64,000 nt of DNA from Palsa-295 sp963781105 (GCA_963781105.1 CAWAED010000001.1:372001-436000), one strand, 5' to 3'. Positions 25,595-34,410 are shown, numbered from the stretch's first letter. Notes: generated by a model not told the origin, from the sequence alone. Translations and numbers: made by a program.

Positions 25595-27261
25595 CAAATA
25601 TTGGGCAGCAGGTCGAAATATTCGTCGTCCTCGTTTTTGCCGCCTTCTCCTTGACCAAGTCCCTTTTCCGACTCGATGAATTCGACACGCTCGATCCATT
25701 TGACCATCTTGTAGCCAAGCTGGTTCTCGACTCGCAGCCGCAGGGGCGCTCCATACACCTGCGGAAGGCGTCGTCCGTTCATGCGCGAGGCCAGTAAGCA
25801 TTGCGGCTTTAGCAGATTCTCGAGGTTTTGCGTGTCGTAATAGGGGCCGCCGTAGAGAGCTTCCCCAAAAGAAAAAAACGCTACGACTTTCGCTTCCGGT
25901 CTTGGCTGCACCAATTCGATGAGCCGCTTCATGGGAAGGCCGCCCCACTTCGCGATGCCGCTCCATCCCTGAATGCAATGATGCATGGTGATGTGTTCGG
26001 TCGCACCCAGTTGCTCCAGATCAGCAAGAGAAAGCTCAACTGGATTTTCGACGAGGCCTCCCACCTTGAGCCGGAAATTCTCGAAACCCGCTTTCGCCAG
26101 GCGCTTCCAATCGTCGCGGATTGGCACTTTCCCGTTGGGCCAGAAGTACGGCGAGATTTCCTGCTCGGAATACTTCTGCTGGGGAGTCAGGCGATTCAAA
26201 GTGAGAAGCTGCATCGGATAGGTCACGAACTTGAGCGCGTGCTGCAATCCGCGCGGGTGGTTCCACGAAATGTAGTGTGCCACGATCCACGAAAGGACGA
26301 CCACGCCGATGCCCACAAACCCCAGAACCATGCCCAGATATCCCCGATCATCCGTACCGAGCACAATGTGGTTCATATTGCGCGCGAATCCAGTCATCAC
26401 AATCAACGTGACGTGTACGACGAGGAATGCTAGGAAGCTGAACATGGTCAGGAAGTGGATCGATCGGGCGGATTGCCTGCCACCAAAGAGCCGCGCGTAC
26501 CAGGGAAAGCGATTCACCAAGGCGGGCGACATGGCGATCCCTGTAAGAATCGCCAAGGGGCCAAAGACAAAGACGACCGTGAAATAGGCGATCTGTTGCA
26601 ATGCGTTGTAGCCATAAAACCCGTTCGGTTCTGCGGGCAAATGAAAAGTTGCGTAGTGCACCCAGGTGTTCCATGCCTGCAAGAGGACGAGCGGCGAAGT
26701 GGGCACAATACGCCGCCACTGCTCTGTATCGAAGAGCATGATGACGAAGAGAATGCCGGTGATAATGAAACCGTGAACGTCGATGAAGTGCCAAACCCGT
26801 GCAATACCAATTGTGTGCCGGTAGCCCGGCGTCCCGACTAACGGCGAAATATAACGGGCGTCGTCTTTCGCGGTCCAGAGTCGGTCGCGTGGGACTTTTA
26901 GCGGTGTAAGCCGGATCCATTCGCTCCCCGGTGTGCAGCCATCATTGAAATACAGACGAGGATGATCCACCAGGATGGACAGACCGCTGCGAATCAACAT
27001 CATCACAAAAAGGAAATTAAAGAAGTGGCAGTAACGAACCCAGACCGGAAACCCGTGCGGTCCTGCAAAGTTGTTGGGATGTATCTGAGGAACGGCGAGA
27101 ACATGAGGCAGTCCGGCCACGGCGACTTCAATCCAAGACGCCGCGATTACACAGAGGACCACGAGACCGATTCCGATCAGGATCGAAGGTCGAATCCAGA
27201 TGCGAAATCGGCGATCAGGCGGATAGTGGACGGCTCTGTGTGCCGGATCGAACGAGATCAT
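25594..27261 (-). CDS. Cytochrome b561-like/molybdopterin oxidoreductase fusion
   Basis: 555 residues. The N-terminal two thirds is a membrane cytochrome b-type domain with several helices and paired His (YCHFFNFLFVMMLIRSG; VWHFIDVHGFIITGILFVIM). The C-terminal 200 residues are a sulfite-oxidase-fold Mo-cofactor domain with the Mo-ligating Cys in MHHCIQGWSGIAKWGG. Probably passes electrons between quinone and a periplasmic substrate. MsrPQ has the same two parts as separate proteins. Fourth gene of the minus-strand operon. Confidence 0.85.
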   Translation of the reverse strand: MISFDPAHRAVHYPPDRRFRIWIRPSILIGIGLVVLCVIAASWIEVAVAGLPHVLAVPQIHPNNFAGPHGFPVWVRYCHFFNFLFVMMLIRSGLSILVDHPRLYFNDGCTPGSEWIRLTPLKVPRDRLWTAKDDARYISPLVGTPGYRHTIGIARVWHFIDVHGFIITGILFVIMLFDTEQWRRIVPTSPLVLLQAWNTWVHYATFHLPAEPNGFYGYNALQQIAYFTVVFVFGPLAILTGIAMSPALVNRFPWYARLFGGRQSARSIHFLTMFSFLAFLVVHVTLIVMTGFARNMNHIVLGTDDRGYLGMVLGFVGIGVVVLSWIVAHYISWNHPRGLQHALKFVTYPMQLLTLNRLTPQQKYSEQEISPYFWPNGKVPIRDDWKRLAKAGFENFRLKVGGLVENPVELSLADLEQLGATEHITMHHCIQGWSGIAKWGGLPMKRLIELVQPRPEAKVVAFFSFGEALYGGPYYDTQNLENLLKPQCLLASRMNGRRLPQVYGAPLRLRVENQLGYKMVKWIERVEFIESEKGLGQGEGGKNEDDEYFDLLPNI

Positions 27262-27283
27262 GTTGCCTCCGCGAACTTCCTGG

Positions 27284-27712
27284 TCAAACTTTAATAGCGT
27301 CTTCGGGCCAAGCGATAGTCAGCAGAAATGCGCTATCCTCAAGCGCTTCCACATCGTGTGGAAGCGCGCGTTCCAACGCCAGCATGTGTCCGACAGGCAG
27401 ATCAATCGTCTTCTCCTCCACATGCATTCGGATGTGCCCCGCGATGGCCTGGACAGAAATTCGACCGGCAGCTCTATGTTCGTGAAGGCGTGCATTCGAT
27501 TTCAAGACTGTTAGTACAACGCGAAAATCAGAATGCTTCACCAGTGTTTTTGAATTCCGTCCACCCTGCCACCCATTTTCCCCACGCAATTGTGCGATCT
27601 CAGCATTCAGATCAAACGAAAGGAGTGGACTTTGTAGTGATCCCGGCGTACGAATGGCAGCAGAACCGACCGATTGTTTCGGACCATCGCTCATGACTTG
27701 CTCCTCCCTCAA
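27284..27712 (-). CDS. Cupin-domain protein
   Basis: 142 residues. A single cupin barrel with NARLHEHRAAGRISVQAIAG then HIRMHVEEK, and ALERALPHDVEALEDSAFLL as second motif (HxH and late His). Likely a small metal-binding protein or sensor; substrate unknown. Between nnrS (19 bp) and the Mo oxidoreductase (22 bp) in the operon. Confidence 0.8.
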   Translation of the reverse strand: MREEQVMSDGPKQSVGSAAIRTPGSLQSPLLSFDLNAEIAQLRGENGWQGGRNSKTLVKHSDFRVVLTVLKSNARLHEHRAAGRISVQAIAGHIRMHVEEKTIDLPVGHMLALERALPHDVEALEDSAFLLTIAWPEDAIKV

Positions 27713-27731
27713 AATAACCGCACGAACGTAC

Positions 27732-29099
27732 CTAGTCTATCCCCACCACCAAAGCCTGTTTCCGCACGTGACTCGGCTCTAAAATGAAAGTACCAAAAAT
27801 ATTCACGGCGAACGCCGCGATCCCCGCCAGTTCAAGCAGCGCCGAGACCGGCAATACGGACCACGCCCAATTGGCATATCCCTGATATGCGAGGACCTCG
27901 CTGGAAACGCGAAGAGTACATCCAATCGTGAGGAGCATGAGTCCAACAAACATCAGCCGGATACTCCACAATAGCCGCATCCCCGCGAACGCAGGCAGAA
28001 TGCGCTGCCCTACGCAAAAGACCATGACGGCGATGAATCCGACGGTCAGCGCGTGCCGGGAAGCGCCCCAAATCCCTCCAGAGGAATCCCATAGTGCTGC
28101 GCCTACCCCAAGCAACGCCGCCACCAACAGCCAGCCGTAAGCCATACGGATAAAGAGCGGGAAACTCGGGTGCACCCCGCGTGTTTTCGGCTCCTGTCGC
28201 GCGGGTTCGAACATTCGCAGCGCCGCAATTGCCAGAGCTGCGCTCACAACAAAGAAGGCAGTCGCTTCAGCCCCCCATCCCAAGAGCGTCAAAACAACGC
28301 CTGCAAAATTCACCAACAGCGCACCCAGGAGCATCGCGGGACGAACCGGCTTAAGACCAAGGAACACTGTCATCCATTTGGTACTGAATCCCCAAACAAA
28401 CGGCACCAGGAATCCCCATGCGACTAACACCAGATAGCGTTGGTCGAGAATGTGTGACAGGGCTGGGCTTGCACCGCGCAACCCAAGATAGGAGCACGCC
28501 GCTAGGTTCGCAATCAGCGTCAGCATCAATCCCGTACTTGCGCTGATAACCACCCAAATCCACGGCTCCGGTCGGCTCTTGCCGGAATCTTCAGGCCGGT
28601 GCTGTGAAACCGCGCTGAAGAAAATCAGGAACGCAGCCAGTTCTAGAACGCCCGAGAGTGGAAGCAGCCAACACCACTCCCACGCGTAAACATTTGCGGC
28701 CCAGCGTACTGCCACTCCGACTGTCCACATTGCCCAGCATGCCCACGCGGCACTGAAGGCTGGCTTCGTTGCGCCCCTCAACTTCGGAATCGAATAGAAA
28801 CCAATGCCCAAAATAAAGCTCCCTATCCAGCCGAACACTTGTGCATGCCCGTGAGCCTGTAACCATGCGGGCGAAATGGACGCGGCGCTCTCTCGCCCGC
28901 TGATCTGGAGGAGATTCCATACGCCGAGAAACGTGCCTGGCAGCAGCATGAAAACAAGCCCACAGCTGATATAGGCCATGAGAAGGCGCGAAAGAGACGC
29001 CTCACGCGTGCGAGCAATTTCCATTATCTGGGCGGGAGAGAGCGAGGAATGGCCCTTGCTCTTGGCGGTTCTCACTGGTGCTTCGAGTGAAATCGACAT
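27732..29099 (-). CDS. nnrS: NnrS family membrane protein
   Basis: 455 residues with about twelve membrane segments. The signature HGHAQVFGWIGSFILGIGFY near residue 80 and FVWGFSTKWMTVFLGL are typical of NnrS, a haem- and copper-containing membrane protein that lowers nitrosative stress during NO exposure (family knowledge). Starts 6 bp after the RIC gene stops; same operon. Confidence 0.88.
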   Translation of the reverse strand: MSISLEAPVRTAKSKGHSSLSPAQIMEIARTREASLSRLLMAYISCGLVFMLLPGTFLGVWNLLQISGRESAASISPAWLQAHGHAQVFGWIGSFILGIGFYSIPKLRGATKPAFSAAWACWAMWTVGVAVRWAANVYAWEWCWLLPLSGVLELAAFLIFFSAVSQHRPEDSGKSRPEPWIWVVISASTGLMLTLIANLAACSYLGLRGASPALSHILDQRYLVLVAWGFLVPFVWGFSTKWMTVFLGLKPVRPAMLLGALLVNFAGVVLTLLGWGAEATAFFVVSAALAIAALRMFEPARQEPKTRGVHPSFPLFIRMAYGWLLVAALLGVGAALWDSSGGIWGASRHALTVGFIAVMVFCVGQRILPAFAGMRLLWSIRLMFVGLMLLTIGCTLRVSSEVLAYQGYANWAWSVLPVSALLELAGIAAFAVNIFGTFILEPSHVRKQALVVGID

Positions 29100-29105
29100 G
29101 GCACC

Positions 29106-29828
29106 TTAGACGACTCCGGTTTCCATTTCCACTGCACGCGGGAAGAGGATGTTGTTTTCCAGATGCACGTGCTGGTGAAGATCCGCTTCGAACTCCCTCA
29201 AATCCTGGTACAGGGCCTTATAACTTGTGCACGCATCTGCCGGAACCGTGTATTCCGAACTGGCTTTGCGAATCTGCTTAACCAATTCTCCCGCAGCATC
29301 ATGCTCTTTCATCATGGCGTGAATCGGGTTCCTCACCGTTTGAAAGAAGGGAGGCTCGACAGAGCTATGTGCATTTGTCGCCTTCTCCAGTGCATCGATA
29401 TACGGAAACAAAATCTGTTCCTCTTTCTGCATGTGCGTGATCATCTCTCGCCCAACTTCGGTGAAGAGTTTCCGGATATCTGCAATTTCGGAGTGACTCT
29501 TTCCATGCTTTGCTTCTACCTTGTCCAACAGAGGTTGAACCCGAGCGATCGCCTCACGAACATACCGATGGTGTCTTTCGCGGATATGCCGTGTCAGATC
29601 AACAAGCGGTGCGGACGCCCAATTTGTTTCGTCGGGACTTACATGTTTGCTGTTTTCACGCAGCCGCTTCAAAATCTCTTCAGCCGGTACGTCGGCATGC
29701 AAGCACGCTTCATGCAGTGACTTTCCACCACCACAGCAGTAGTCAAGCCCGGCATCTTCGAGAATTTGCCTGGCCGCCGTATTCGAAAGCGCAATATCCT
29801 TCACTTTGGTTTCATCATTGAAGTTCAT
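29106..29828 (-). CDS. Iron-sulfur cluster repair di-iron protein (RIC/ScdA)
   Basis: 240 residues from ATG 29828, with GGAGG 5 bp upstream. The N-terminal ScdA domain has the CC pair (GLDYCCGGGKSLHEAC). A hemerythrin-like di-iron domain follows (HIRERHH, MQKEEQILFP, MMKEHDAAG, HLENNILFPRA). Repairs Fe-S clusters damaged by NO or oxidants. First gene of the operon, with a Crp/Fnr-type site 50-65 bp upstream of its start codon. Confidence 0.93.
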   Translation of the reverse strand: MNFNDETKVKDIALSNTAARQILEDAGLDYCCGGGKSLHEACLHADVPAEEILKRLRENSKHVSPDETNWASAPLVDLTRHIRERHHRYVREAIARVQPLLDKVEAKHGKSHSEIADIRKLFTEVGREMITHMQKEEQILFPYIDALEKATNAHSSVEPPFFQTVRNPIHAMMKEHDAAGELVKQIRKASSEYTVPADACTSYKALYQDLREFEADLHQHVHLENNILFPRAVEMETGVV

Positions 29829-29877
29829 AACTGCCTCCGCCACTACTCGGAGTCTGGAGGGGTAGCCGCAAAGAGGC

Positions 29878-29893
29878 AGTGACCAAAGTCACT
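29878..29893. promoter_or_regulatory. Crp/Fnr-family operator upstream of RIC operon
   Basis: AGTGAC-CAAA-GTCACT, a perfect palindrome with a 4-bp spacer, the geometry of FNR/DNR boxes. Lies between the regulator gene and the RIC start. Confidence 0.72.
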
Positions 29894-29923
29894 ACGGCCT
29901 GCAAGAATCTGAATGGAGGGGGA

Positions 29924-30619
29924 TTACTCAGAAGTCGGCTGTTCGCGCTTTAGGCCCGCGAGGTCCTTCACTATAATCCTGCGACCGTCCACTTCTAGGA
30001 ATCCTTCAGCCTGGAGTCGGCTCAGATTGCGTGAGACAAGTTCTCGCACAGTTCCCAATTCCGCCGCCAGATCTTGATGGGTCTTCGTGAGTTCCACGCG
30101 GACGCCCTCTTTCGAAGCCGTTCCGCTCGCCTGGGCCAGTCGTAGGAGAAGAGCGATCAACCGGTGCCTCACCGTCGTGAAAGACAAGTCTTCGATGATT
30201 CCGACGAGGCGTCGCAGTCGTGAACCAACTACTGCGATCACTTTGAGTGCTACCTCTGGATGTTCGAGGCAGAAATTCTGAAAATCCTTGCGCGTAATGA
30301 AGAGCACTTCGGCGTCTTCCAATGCAGACGCCGAGGCAGGATAATTACCCCCATCAAAAACCGGAAGCTCTGCGAAAGAACTTCCCGGTCCTTCAACGGC
30401 CAGAACTTGTTCACGACCCGCTACTGAAAGCTTGAAAATCCGAATTTTGCCCGATGCCACAAGAAAGAGACCCTTGCACGAGTCACCTTCGGCAAATAGT
30501 AGCGCGCCACGTTGAAAATGCTTCCTGCTTACTCGCGCGGCGAGAGCGTGCATCTCTTGTTCCGTGAGACCCGCGAACAGTGGTGTCTTCCGCAGGACCA
30601 TTTCAACGTTCTCATTCAT
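29924..30619 (-). CDS. Crp/Fnr-family regulator, DNR/NnrR-like
   Basis: 231 residues from ATG 30619, with GGAG upstream. A cyclic-nucleotide-like sensor domain (about 15-130) and winged helix (THQDLAAELGTVRELVSRNL). The N-terminal cysteine cluster of oxygen-sensing FNR is absent, so a DNR/NnrR-type sensor of NO is more likely given the downstream RIC and nnrS genes (inference). Probably binds the palindrome at 29878. Confidence 0.85.
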   Translation of the reverse strand: MNENVEMVLRKTPLFAGLTEQEMHALAARVSRKHFQRGALLFAEGDSCKGLFLVASGKIRIFKLSVAGREQVLAVEGPGSSFAELPVFDGGNYPASASALEDAEVLFITRKDFQNFCLEHPEVALKVIAVVGSRLRRLVGIIEDLSFTTVRHRLIALLLRLAQASGTASKEGVRVELTKTHQDLAAELGTVRELVSRNLSRLQAEGFLEVDGRRIIVKDLAGLKREQPTSE

Positions 30620-30970
30620 TGCCGTGCTCCGCCAACTGTTGGTCCTACGATAACCGAAAAACCCGATCAAATGGCCATGACATGCGAGGAACTTCCATGA
30701 CGCGTTCACGGCATCGCAACTAAATCCATGATTGTAATCGGGCACGTAACATCCCGTTGGCGTCAGGCCTTGTCGTCTTTGGACCAAAGTACAACAAGTT
30801 CGCAATCTTCCAGTTTTGCCTGGTTAGCGAATTGCGTGAAAGCGCGACGCCTCCGTGTCTCGTGCCAAGCCGGAGTGCGCTGAGCGTCTCCCTGTACTCA
30901 GAACGTCAATGCGCAAGGTTACGGCCTTTATTTCTCTCCCAGACCCTTTAGAATGAGATCGATATCGAAT
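30620..30970. other. Intergenic; likely promoter region
   Basis: No gene recognised. TAGAAT near 30950 could be the -10 box of the former tRNA-Arg promoter. Confidence 0.35.
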
Positions 30971-31009
30971 GCGCCCGTAGCTCAGGCGGATAGACCAACT
31001 GCCTTCTAA
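30971..31009 (+). pseudogene. 5' half of tRNA-Arg (UCU), cut in anticodon loop
   Basis: GCGCCCGTAGCTCAG-GCGGATAGACCA-ACTGC-CTTCTAA matches positions 1-38 of tRNA-Arg(TCT); the sequence then leaves the tRNA pattern and enters the 107-bp repeat. Position 24 is C instead of G (TAGACCA for TAGAGCA), breaking the D-stem. No 3' half was found. Confidence 0.75.
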
Positions 31010-31105
31010 CAAAGAAGGCAAGTCTTACAAAGTTTTCGCTGAGCGTCGCTTGCAGGCTCCCTCTCCCGAAATCTCGCCCTCAGTTGTACCGAAGTTATAC
31101 CGAAC
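30999..31105 (+). repeat. 107-bp direct repeat flanking NO cassette, right copy
   Basis: Copy of 24839-24945. Here the first 11 bases are the anticodon arm of the truncated tRNA-Arg. Confidence 0.9.
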
Positions 31106-31110
31106 TCGTT

Positions 31111-31209
31111 TCGCTACTTTTCCTCTCCGCTGCCGCCGTGGTGTTCAGAATACTCATTGCAGTCGGCGGTGGCATGGTGCGCGACGTTGTAGTGTCAAAA
31201 ATTCCCACT
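31111..31209 (+). pseudogene. TRIC/UPF0126 channel gene debris
   Basis: Translation AVVFRILIAVGGGMVRDVVV followed by SKIPTP matches the GGGxxRDV motif of TRIC/UPF0126 channels; an intact family member lies at 34395-35063. Only about 30 residues remain, directly after the repeat. Confidence 0.55.
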
Positions 31210-31351
31210 CCTGCACATCAACCTCTGGGCAGGCGTTATACTGTGGCTCAGTTTTCGCCTGAGGCTATGCAGCGGGGTTAATAGACTCCAAACGAAAGGC
31301 AGCCCGCGTAATCGCCCGCAAGGCCCGTGAACCAAAGAGAGATGCCTCGAC

Positions 31352-31423
31352 ATGCCTAATATGCTTCCCGCAATCTTTTTTGGTCACGGCAATCCGATGA
31401 ACGCCGTCCCCGACAATGGCTAG
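31352..31423 (+). pseudogene. N-terminal scrap of an extradiol dioxygenase (YgiD/LigB)
   Basis: MPNMLPAIFFGHGNPMNAVP and DNG then a stop. The metal-binding FGHGNPMNA strand is the hallmark N-terminus of YgiD-type dioxygenases, which run to about 260 residues; here only 23 codons remain before the stop, and nothing of the rest was found. Confidence 0.7.
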
Positions 31424-31449
31424 TGTGACAAGTTGATTGAGGTGAGGCA

Positions 31450-33036
31450 ATGAGTGGGACCAATCGTTCTGGCGTTTGCGTGCTGGCGGTTTCATGCACA
31501 ATGGCGATCGTGTTTCTCGGGACGCAATTGATCGCACAGGTTGTATCGCTCGATCCCACAAAGATGCCCACTATCGGCACGGTCGATGAGCGATTCCAGT
31601 CCTATAACATCGAAATCGTGGAAGTGATCGGCGGAAGGTTTTGGAAACCATACGCGAGTTCCGCCGCGCCTAAGCCCGCACGACAGGAGGGTTTTACTCC
31701 GGCAGGCATCGACCCGAACCTCTATCAATACCGAGCACCCATTGATCTCTCAAATCCCCGATTGCGAAAGCTGGCAGCGACGTTAGCCCCCGCGTATGTG
31801 CGAATCAGCGGTACCTGGGCCAATAGCGCCTATTTTCAGGATACGGAAAATGGCGTCCCGGGTAATGCACCATCAGGCTTCAGCGGGGTCTTAACGCGCA
31901 AGGAATGGAAGGGGGTCGTCAATTTTTCTCGTGCAGTAAATGCCCAGATAGTCACATCCGTGGCGACGGGGCCGGGATCGCGCGATGTCCAAGGCGTGTG
32001 GACCTCCGACCAGGCGCGGCAATTGTTCGAATACACCAGGTCTGTTGGAGGACGAATCGCGGCAACCGAATTCATGAATGAACCAACGTATGCAACGATG
32101 GGCGGCGCACCCAGAGGGTACGACGCCACAACCTACGGCCGCGATGTTGCGGTGTTCCGTACCTTCCTTCGGAAAACTGCACCCGATACAATATTTCTCG
32201 GTCCTGGTTCAGTCGGCGAGGGACCGTTCGCAATGCCAATGGGTGGTGGAGTGCTGAAATCCGAAGACCTGCTCGACGCTGCGGGTCCCGTATTCGACGG
32301 TTTTTCGTACCATCTCTATGCAGCTGCTTCCGAGCGGTGCGCAAGCATGGGCGCGTCATCGCAAACAACAGCGGCAGCGGCACTTTCTCAAGACTGGCTC
32401 TCGCGACCGGAGAAGATCGGCGCATTTTACGCGGACCTTCGAGATAGGTTCGAACCGGGCAAATCACTCTGGATTACGGAAACCGCCGATGCCGCCTGTG
32501 GCGGAAACCCCTGGGCGTCGACTTTTCTGGACACCTTCCGATATCTTGTTCAACATGCAAGTCTCGCCCAGCGTGGTGTAAAAGTGATTATGCACAATAC
32601 ACTGGCATCAAGCGCCTACGGGCTGTTAGACGAAAATACATTCGCACCACGTCCGAATTACTGGGTCGCTTTGCTTTGGCGGCACCTCATGGGTGCGACA
32701 GTTCTTGATCCACACACATCGCCACTACCGAATGTTTACGTATATGCACATTGCCTTCAGAATTATCCAGGCGGCGTCGCACTCCTGATCATCAACGCGG
32801 ACCGACAGCAAGCCAATGAAATCACATTGCCCTTCGACGCTGAACGCTACACGCTGTCGGCCAAGCAGCTTCAAGACACAACGGTTCAGCTTAACGGGAA
32901 GACGCTTCAACTGAACAGCAATGGCGACGTGCCGCAACTCACAGGCGAACCAATGCGCGCTGGCCGTGTGGGATTCGCGCCCGCCAGCGTTACGTTCCTA
33001 GCAATTCCCGACGCTAACAACAGCAGTTGTCACTAG
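31450..33036 (+). CDS. Exported glycoside hydrolase, GH79/heparanase-like
   Basis: 528 residues. Signal peptide (about 8-30). The TIM barrel shows the acid/base Glu in TEFMNEPTYATMGG (N-E-P) and a nucleophile Glu in SLWITETADAACGG. A C-terminal beta-domain (about 430-525) closes the fold. GH79 enzymes release uronic acids from proteoglycans or plant arabinogalactans. Stands beside an M20 amidohydrolase, possibly acting on an amino-sugar or acyl-amide product. Confidence 0.82.
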   Translation: MSGTNRSGVCVLAVSCTMAIVFLGTQLIAQVVSLDPTKMPTIGTVDERFQSYNIEIVEVIGGRFWKPYASSAAPKPARQEGFTPAGIDPNLYQYRAPIDLSNPRLRKLAATLAPAYVRISGTWANSAYFQDTENGVPGNAPSGFSGVLTRKEWKGVVNFSRAVNAQIVTSVATGPGSRDVQGVWTSDQARQLFEYTRSVGGRIAATEFMNEPTYATMGGAPRGYDATTYGRDVAVFRTFLRKTAPDTIFLGPGSVGEGPFAMPMGGGVLKSEDLLDAAGPVFDGFSYHLYAAASERCASMGASSQTTAAAALSQDWLSRPEKIGAFYADLRDRFEPGKSLWITETADAACGGNPWASTFLDTFRYLVQHASLAQRGVKVIMHNTLASSAYGLLDENTFAPRPNYWVALLWRHLMGATVLDPHTSPLPNVYVYAHCLQNYPGGVALLIINADRQQANEITLPFDAERYTLSAKQLQDTTVQLNGKTLQLNSNGDVPQLTGEPMRAGRVGFAPASVTFLAIPDANNSSCH

Positions 33037-33065
33037 CTCGCGACCCAACGTAAGGAGCAAGAAAA

Positions 33066-33137
33066 ATGGCCTATACAAAATGTTCCTACACCATGCTTGC
33101 TGCGTTTGTCGCTGTGTGCTGTGGCGATTTGACTTAA
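33066..33137 (+). CDS. Possible 23-residue peptide between GH79 and M20 genes
   Basis: MAYTKCSYTMLAAFVAVCCG then DLT and stop. Has its own AAGGAG ribosome site and its stop (TTAAGGAG) overlaps that of the next gene. Looks like a signal peptide without a mature protein: either the scrap of a lost exported gene or a leader peptide coupling translation of the M20 gene. Confidence 0.4.
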   Translation: MAYTKCSYTMLAAFVAVCCGDLT

Positions 33138-33150
33138 GGAGATTACTTTC

Positions 33151-34410
33151 ATGAGCGTGAAGAGGCCGACAGAAATCCTCGTCAGTTTGGCCACCCTACT
33201 TCCGGAACTAGAGGCCGTCTACAAAGACATACATGCACATCCGGAATTGTCAATGCAGGAGACCCGGACGGCTGGCATCGCTGCGAATCATCTAAAGGCT
33301 CTAGGCTTTGAGGTGACCACGGGGGTCGGCAAGACCGGGGTTGTCGGTATCTTGCGTAACAGCGATGGACCCACTGTCATGCTGCGCGCGGACATGGATG
33401 CACTACCCATCAAAGAAGCGACTGGCCTTCCGTACGCGAGCACGGCCACGGGAACTGACCCTAGCGGCAAGACCGTACCCGTAGCTCACTCGTGCGGGCA
33501 CGATATGCACGTTGCCTGCTTGATTGGCGCAACAAGTCTTTTTGCGAAGAACCGCAACACGTGGAGAGGGACACTCATGCCGGTCTTTCAGCCAGGCGAG
33601 GAGACCGCGCAAGGCGCGAAGGCGATGATTGATGACGGGATGTTCAAAAGGTTTCTCAAACCGGGCGTTGTGCTAGGGCAGCACGTCATGAGCTTGCCGT
33701 CGGGCAACATCGATTGGCGTGCGGGTATTGTCACTTCTTCGGCCGATAGCCTGCAGATTCGCATGTTCGGGCGCGGTGCGCACGGCTCGATGCCCGAGTC
33801 TAGCATCGACCCCGTAGTCATGGCCGCCGCGACCGTGATGCGGCTGCAAACGATCGTCTCGCGGGAGGTCGCGCCCACGGATTCCGCGGTGGTGACAATC
33901 GGATCGCTGCAGGCCGGCACGAAAGAGAACATTATTCCGGACGAGGCATTGATCAAATTGAATGTGCGCACATTTGACGAGGGTGTGCGCAAGCGTGTGC
34001 TCGCGGCGATTGAACGCATTGCGAGGGCTGAGGCAGCGGCATCAGGAGCGCCAAGACCGCCAGAGATCACGCCACTCGATCAGTATTCGTCAGTAAGGAA
34101 TGATGCCAACGCGACAAAGAAGCTCGTCGATGCATTTCTCGAGAACTTTCCTGCCGGTTCCGTCGAACAGACAAAGCCTACTATGGCAAGCGAGGACTTC
34201 GGCTGCTTTGGAGCTGGGTGGGATGTTCCGGCAGTGTACTGGTTCTTCGGCGGAGATGATCCAGCGGTGTACGCCAAGGCAAAGAACGAAGGAAAACTCA
34301 GCTCGCTTCCAACCAACCATAACCCTGCCTTTGCACCAATCATTCACCCAACTCTGGAGACTGGGGTCAAGGCCCTCGTTGTTGGGGCGCACGCGTGGCT
34401 GGCCTCGTGA
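33151..34410 (+). CDS. M20 family amidohydrolase (hippurate/aminoacylase type)
   Basis: 419 residues. Metal and catalytic motifs: RADMDALPIKEATGLPYAS, HSCGHDMHVACLIGA, FQPGEETAQGAKAMIDDG and a C-terminal His (THNPAF region). A dimerisation domain lies about 195-310. Hydrolyses N-acyl amino acids or related amides. No signal peptide. Preceded by a strong ribosome site (AAGGAG). Confidence 0.92.
   Translation: MSVKRPTEILVSLATLLPELEAVYKDIHAHPELSMQETRTAGIAANHLKALGFEVTTGVGKTGVVGILRNSDGPTVMLRADMDALPIKEATGLPYASTATGTDPSGKTVPVAHSCGHDMHVACLIGATSLFAKNRNTWRGTLMPVFQPGEETAQGAKAMIDDGMFKRFLKPGVVLGQHVMSLPSGNIDWRAGIVTSSADSLQIRMFGRGAHGSMPESSIDPVVMAAATVMRLQTIVSREVAPTDSAVVTIGSLQAGTKENIIPDEALIKLNVRTFDEGVRKRVLAAIERIARAEAAASGAPRPPEITPLDQYSSVRNDANATKKLVDAFLENFPAGSVEQTKPTMASEDFGCFGAGWDVPAVYWFFGGDDPAVYAKAKNEGKLSSLPTNHNPAFAPIIHPTLETGVKALVVGAHAWLAS

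Noticed and set aside
30971..31105. Group I intron in tRNA-Arg
   Set aside because: The 5' exon ends in the anticodon loop as expected, but no 3' exon half or intron core was found downstream.
24839..31105. CRISPR array or integron
   Set aside because: Only two long repeats 6.2 kb apart, no spacers, no cas genes, no integron integrase.
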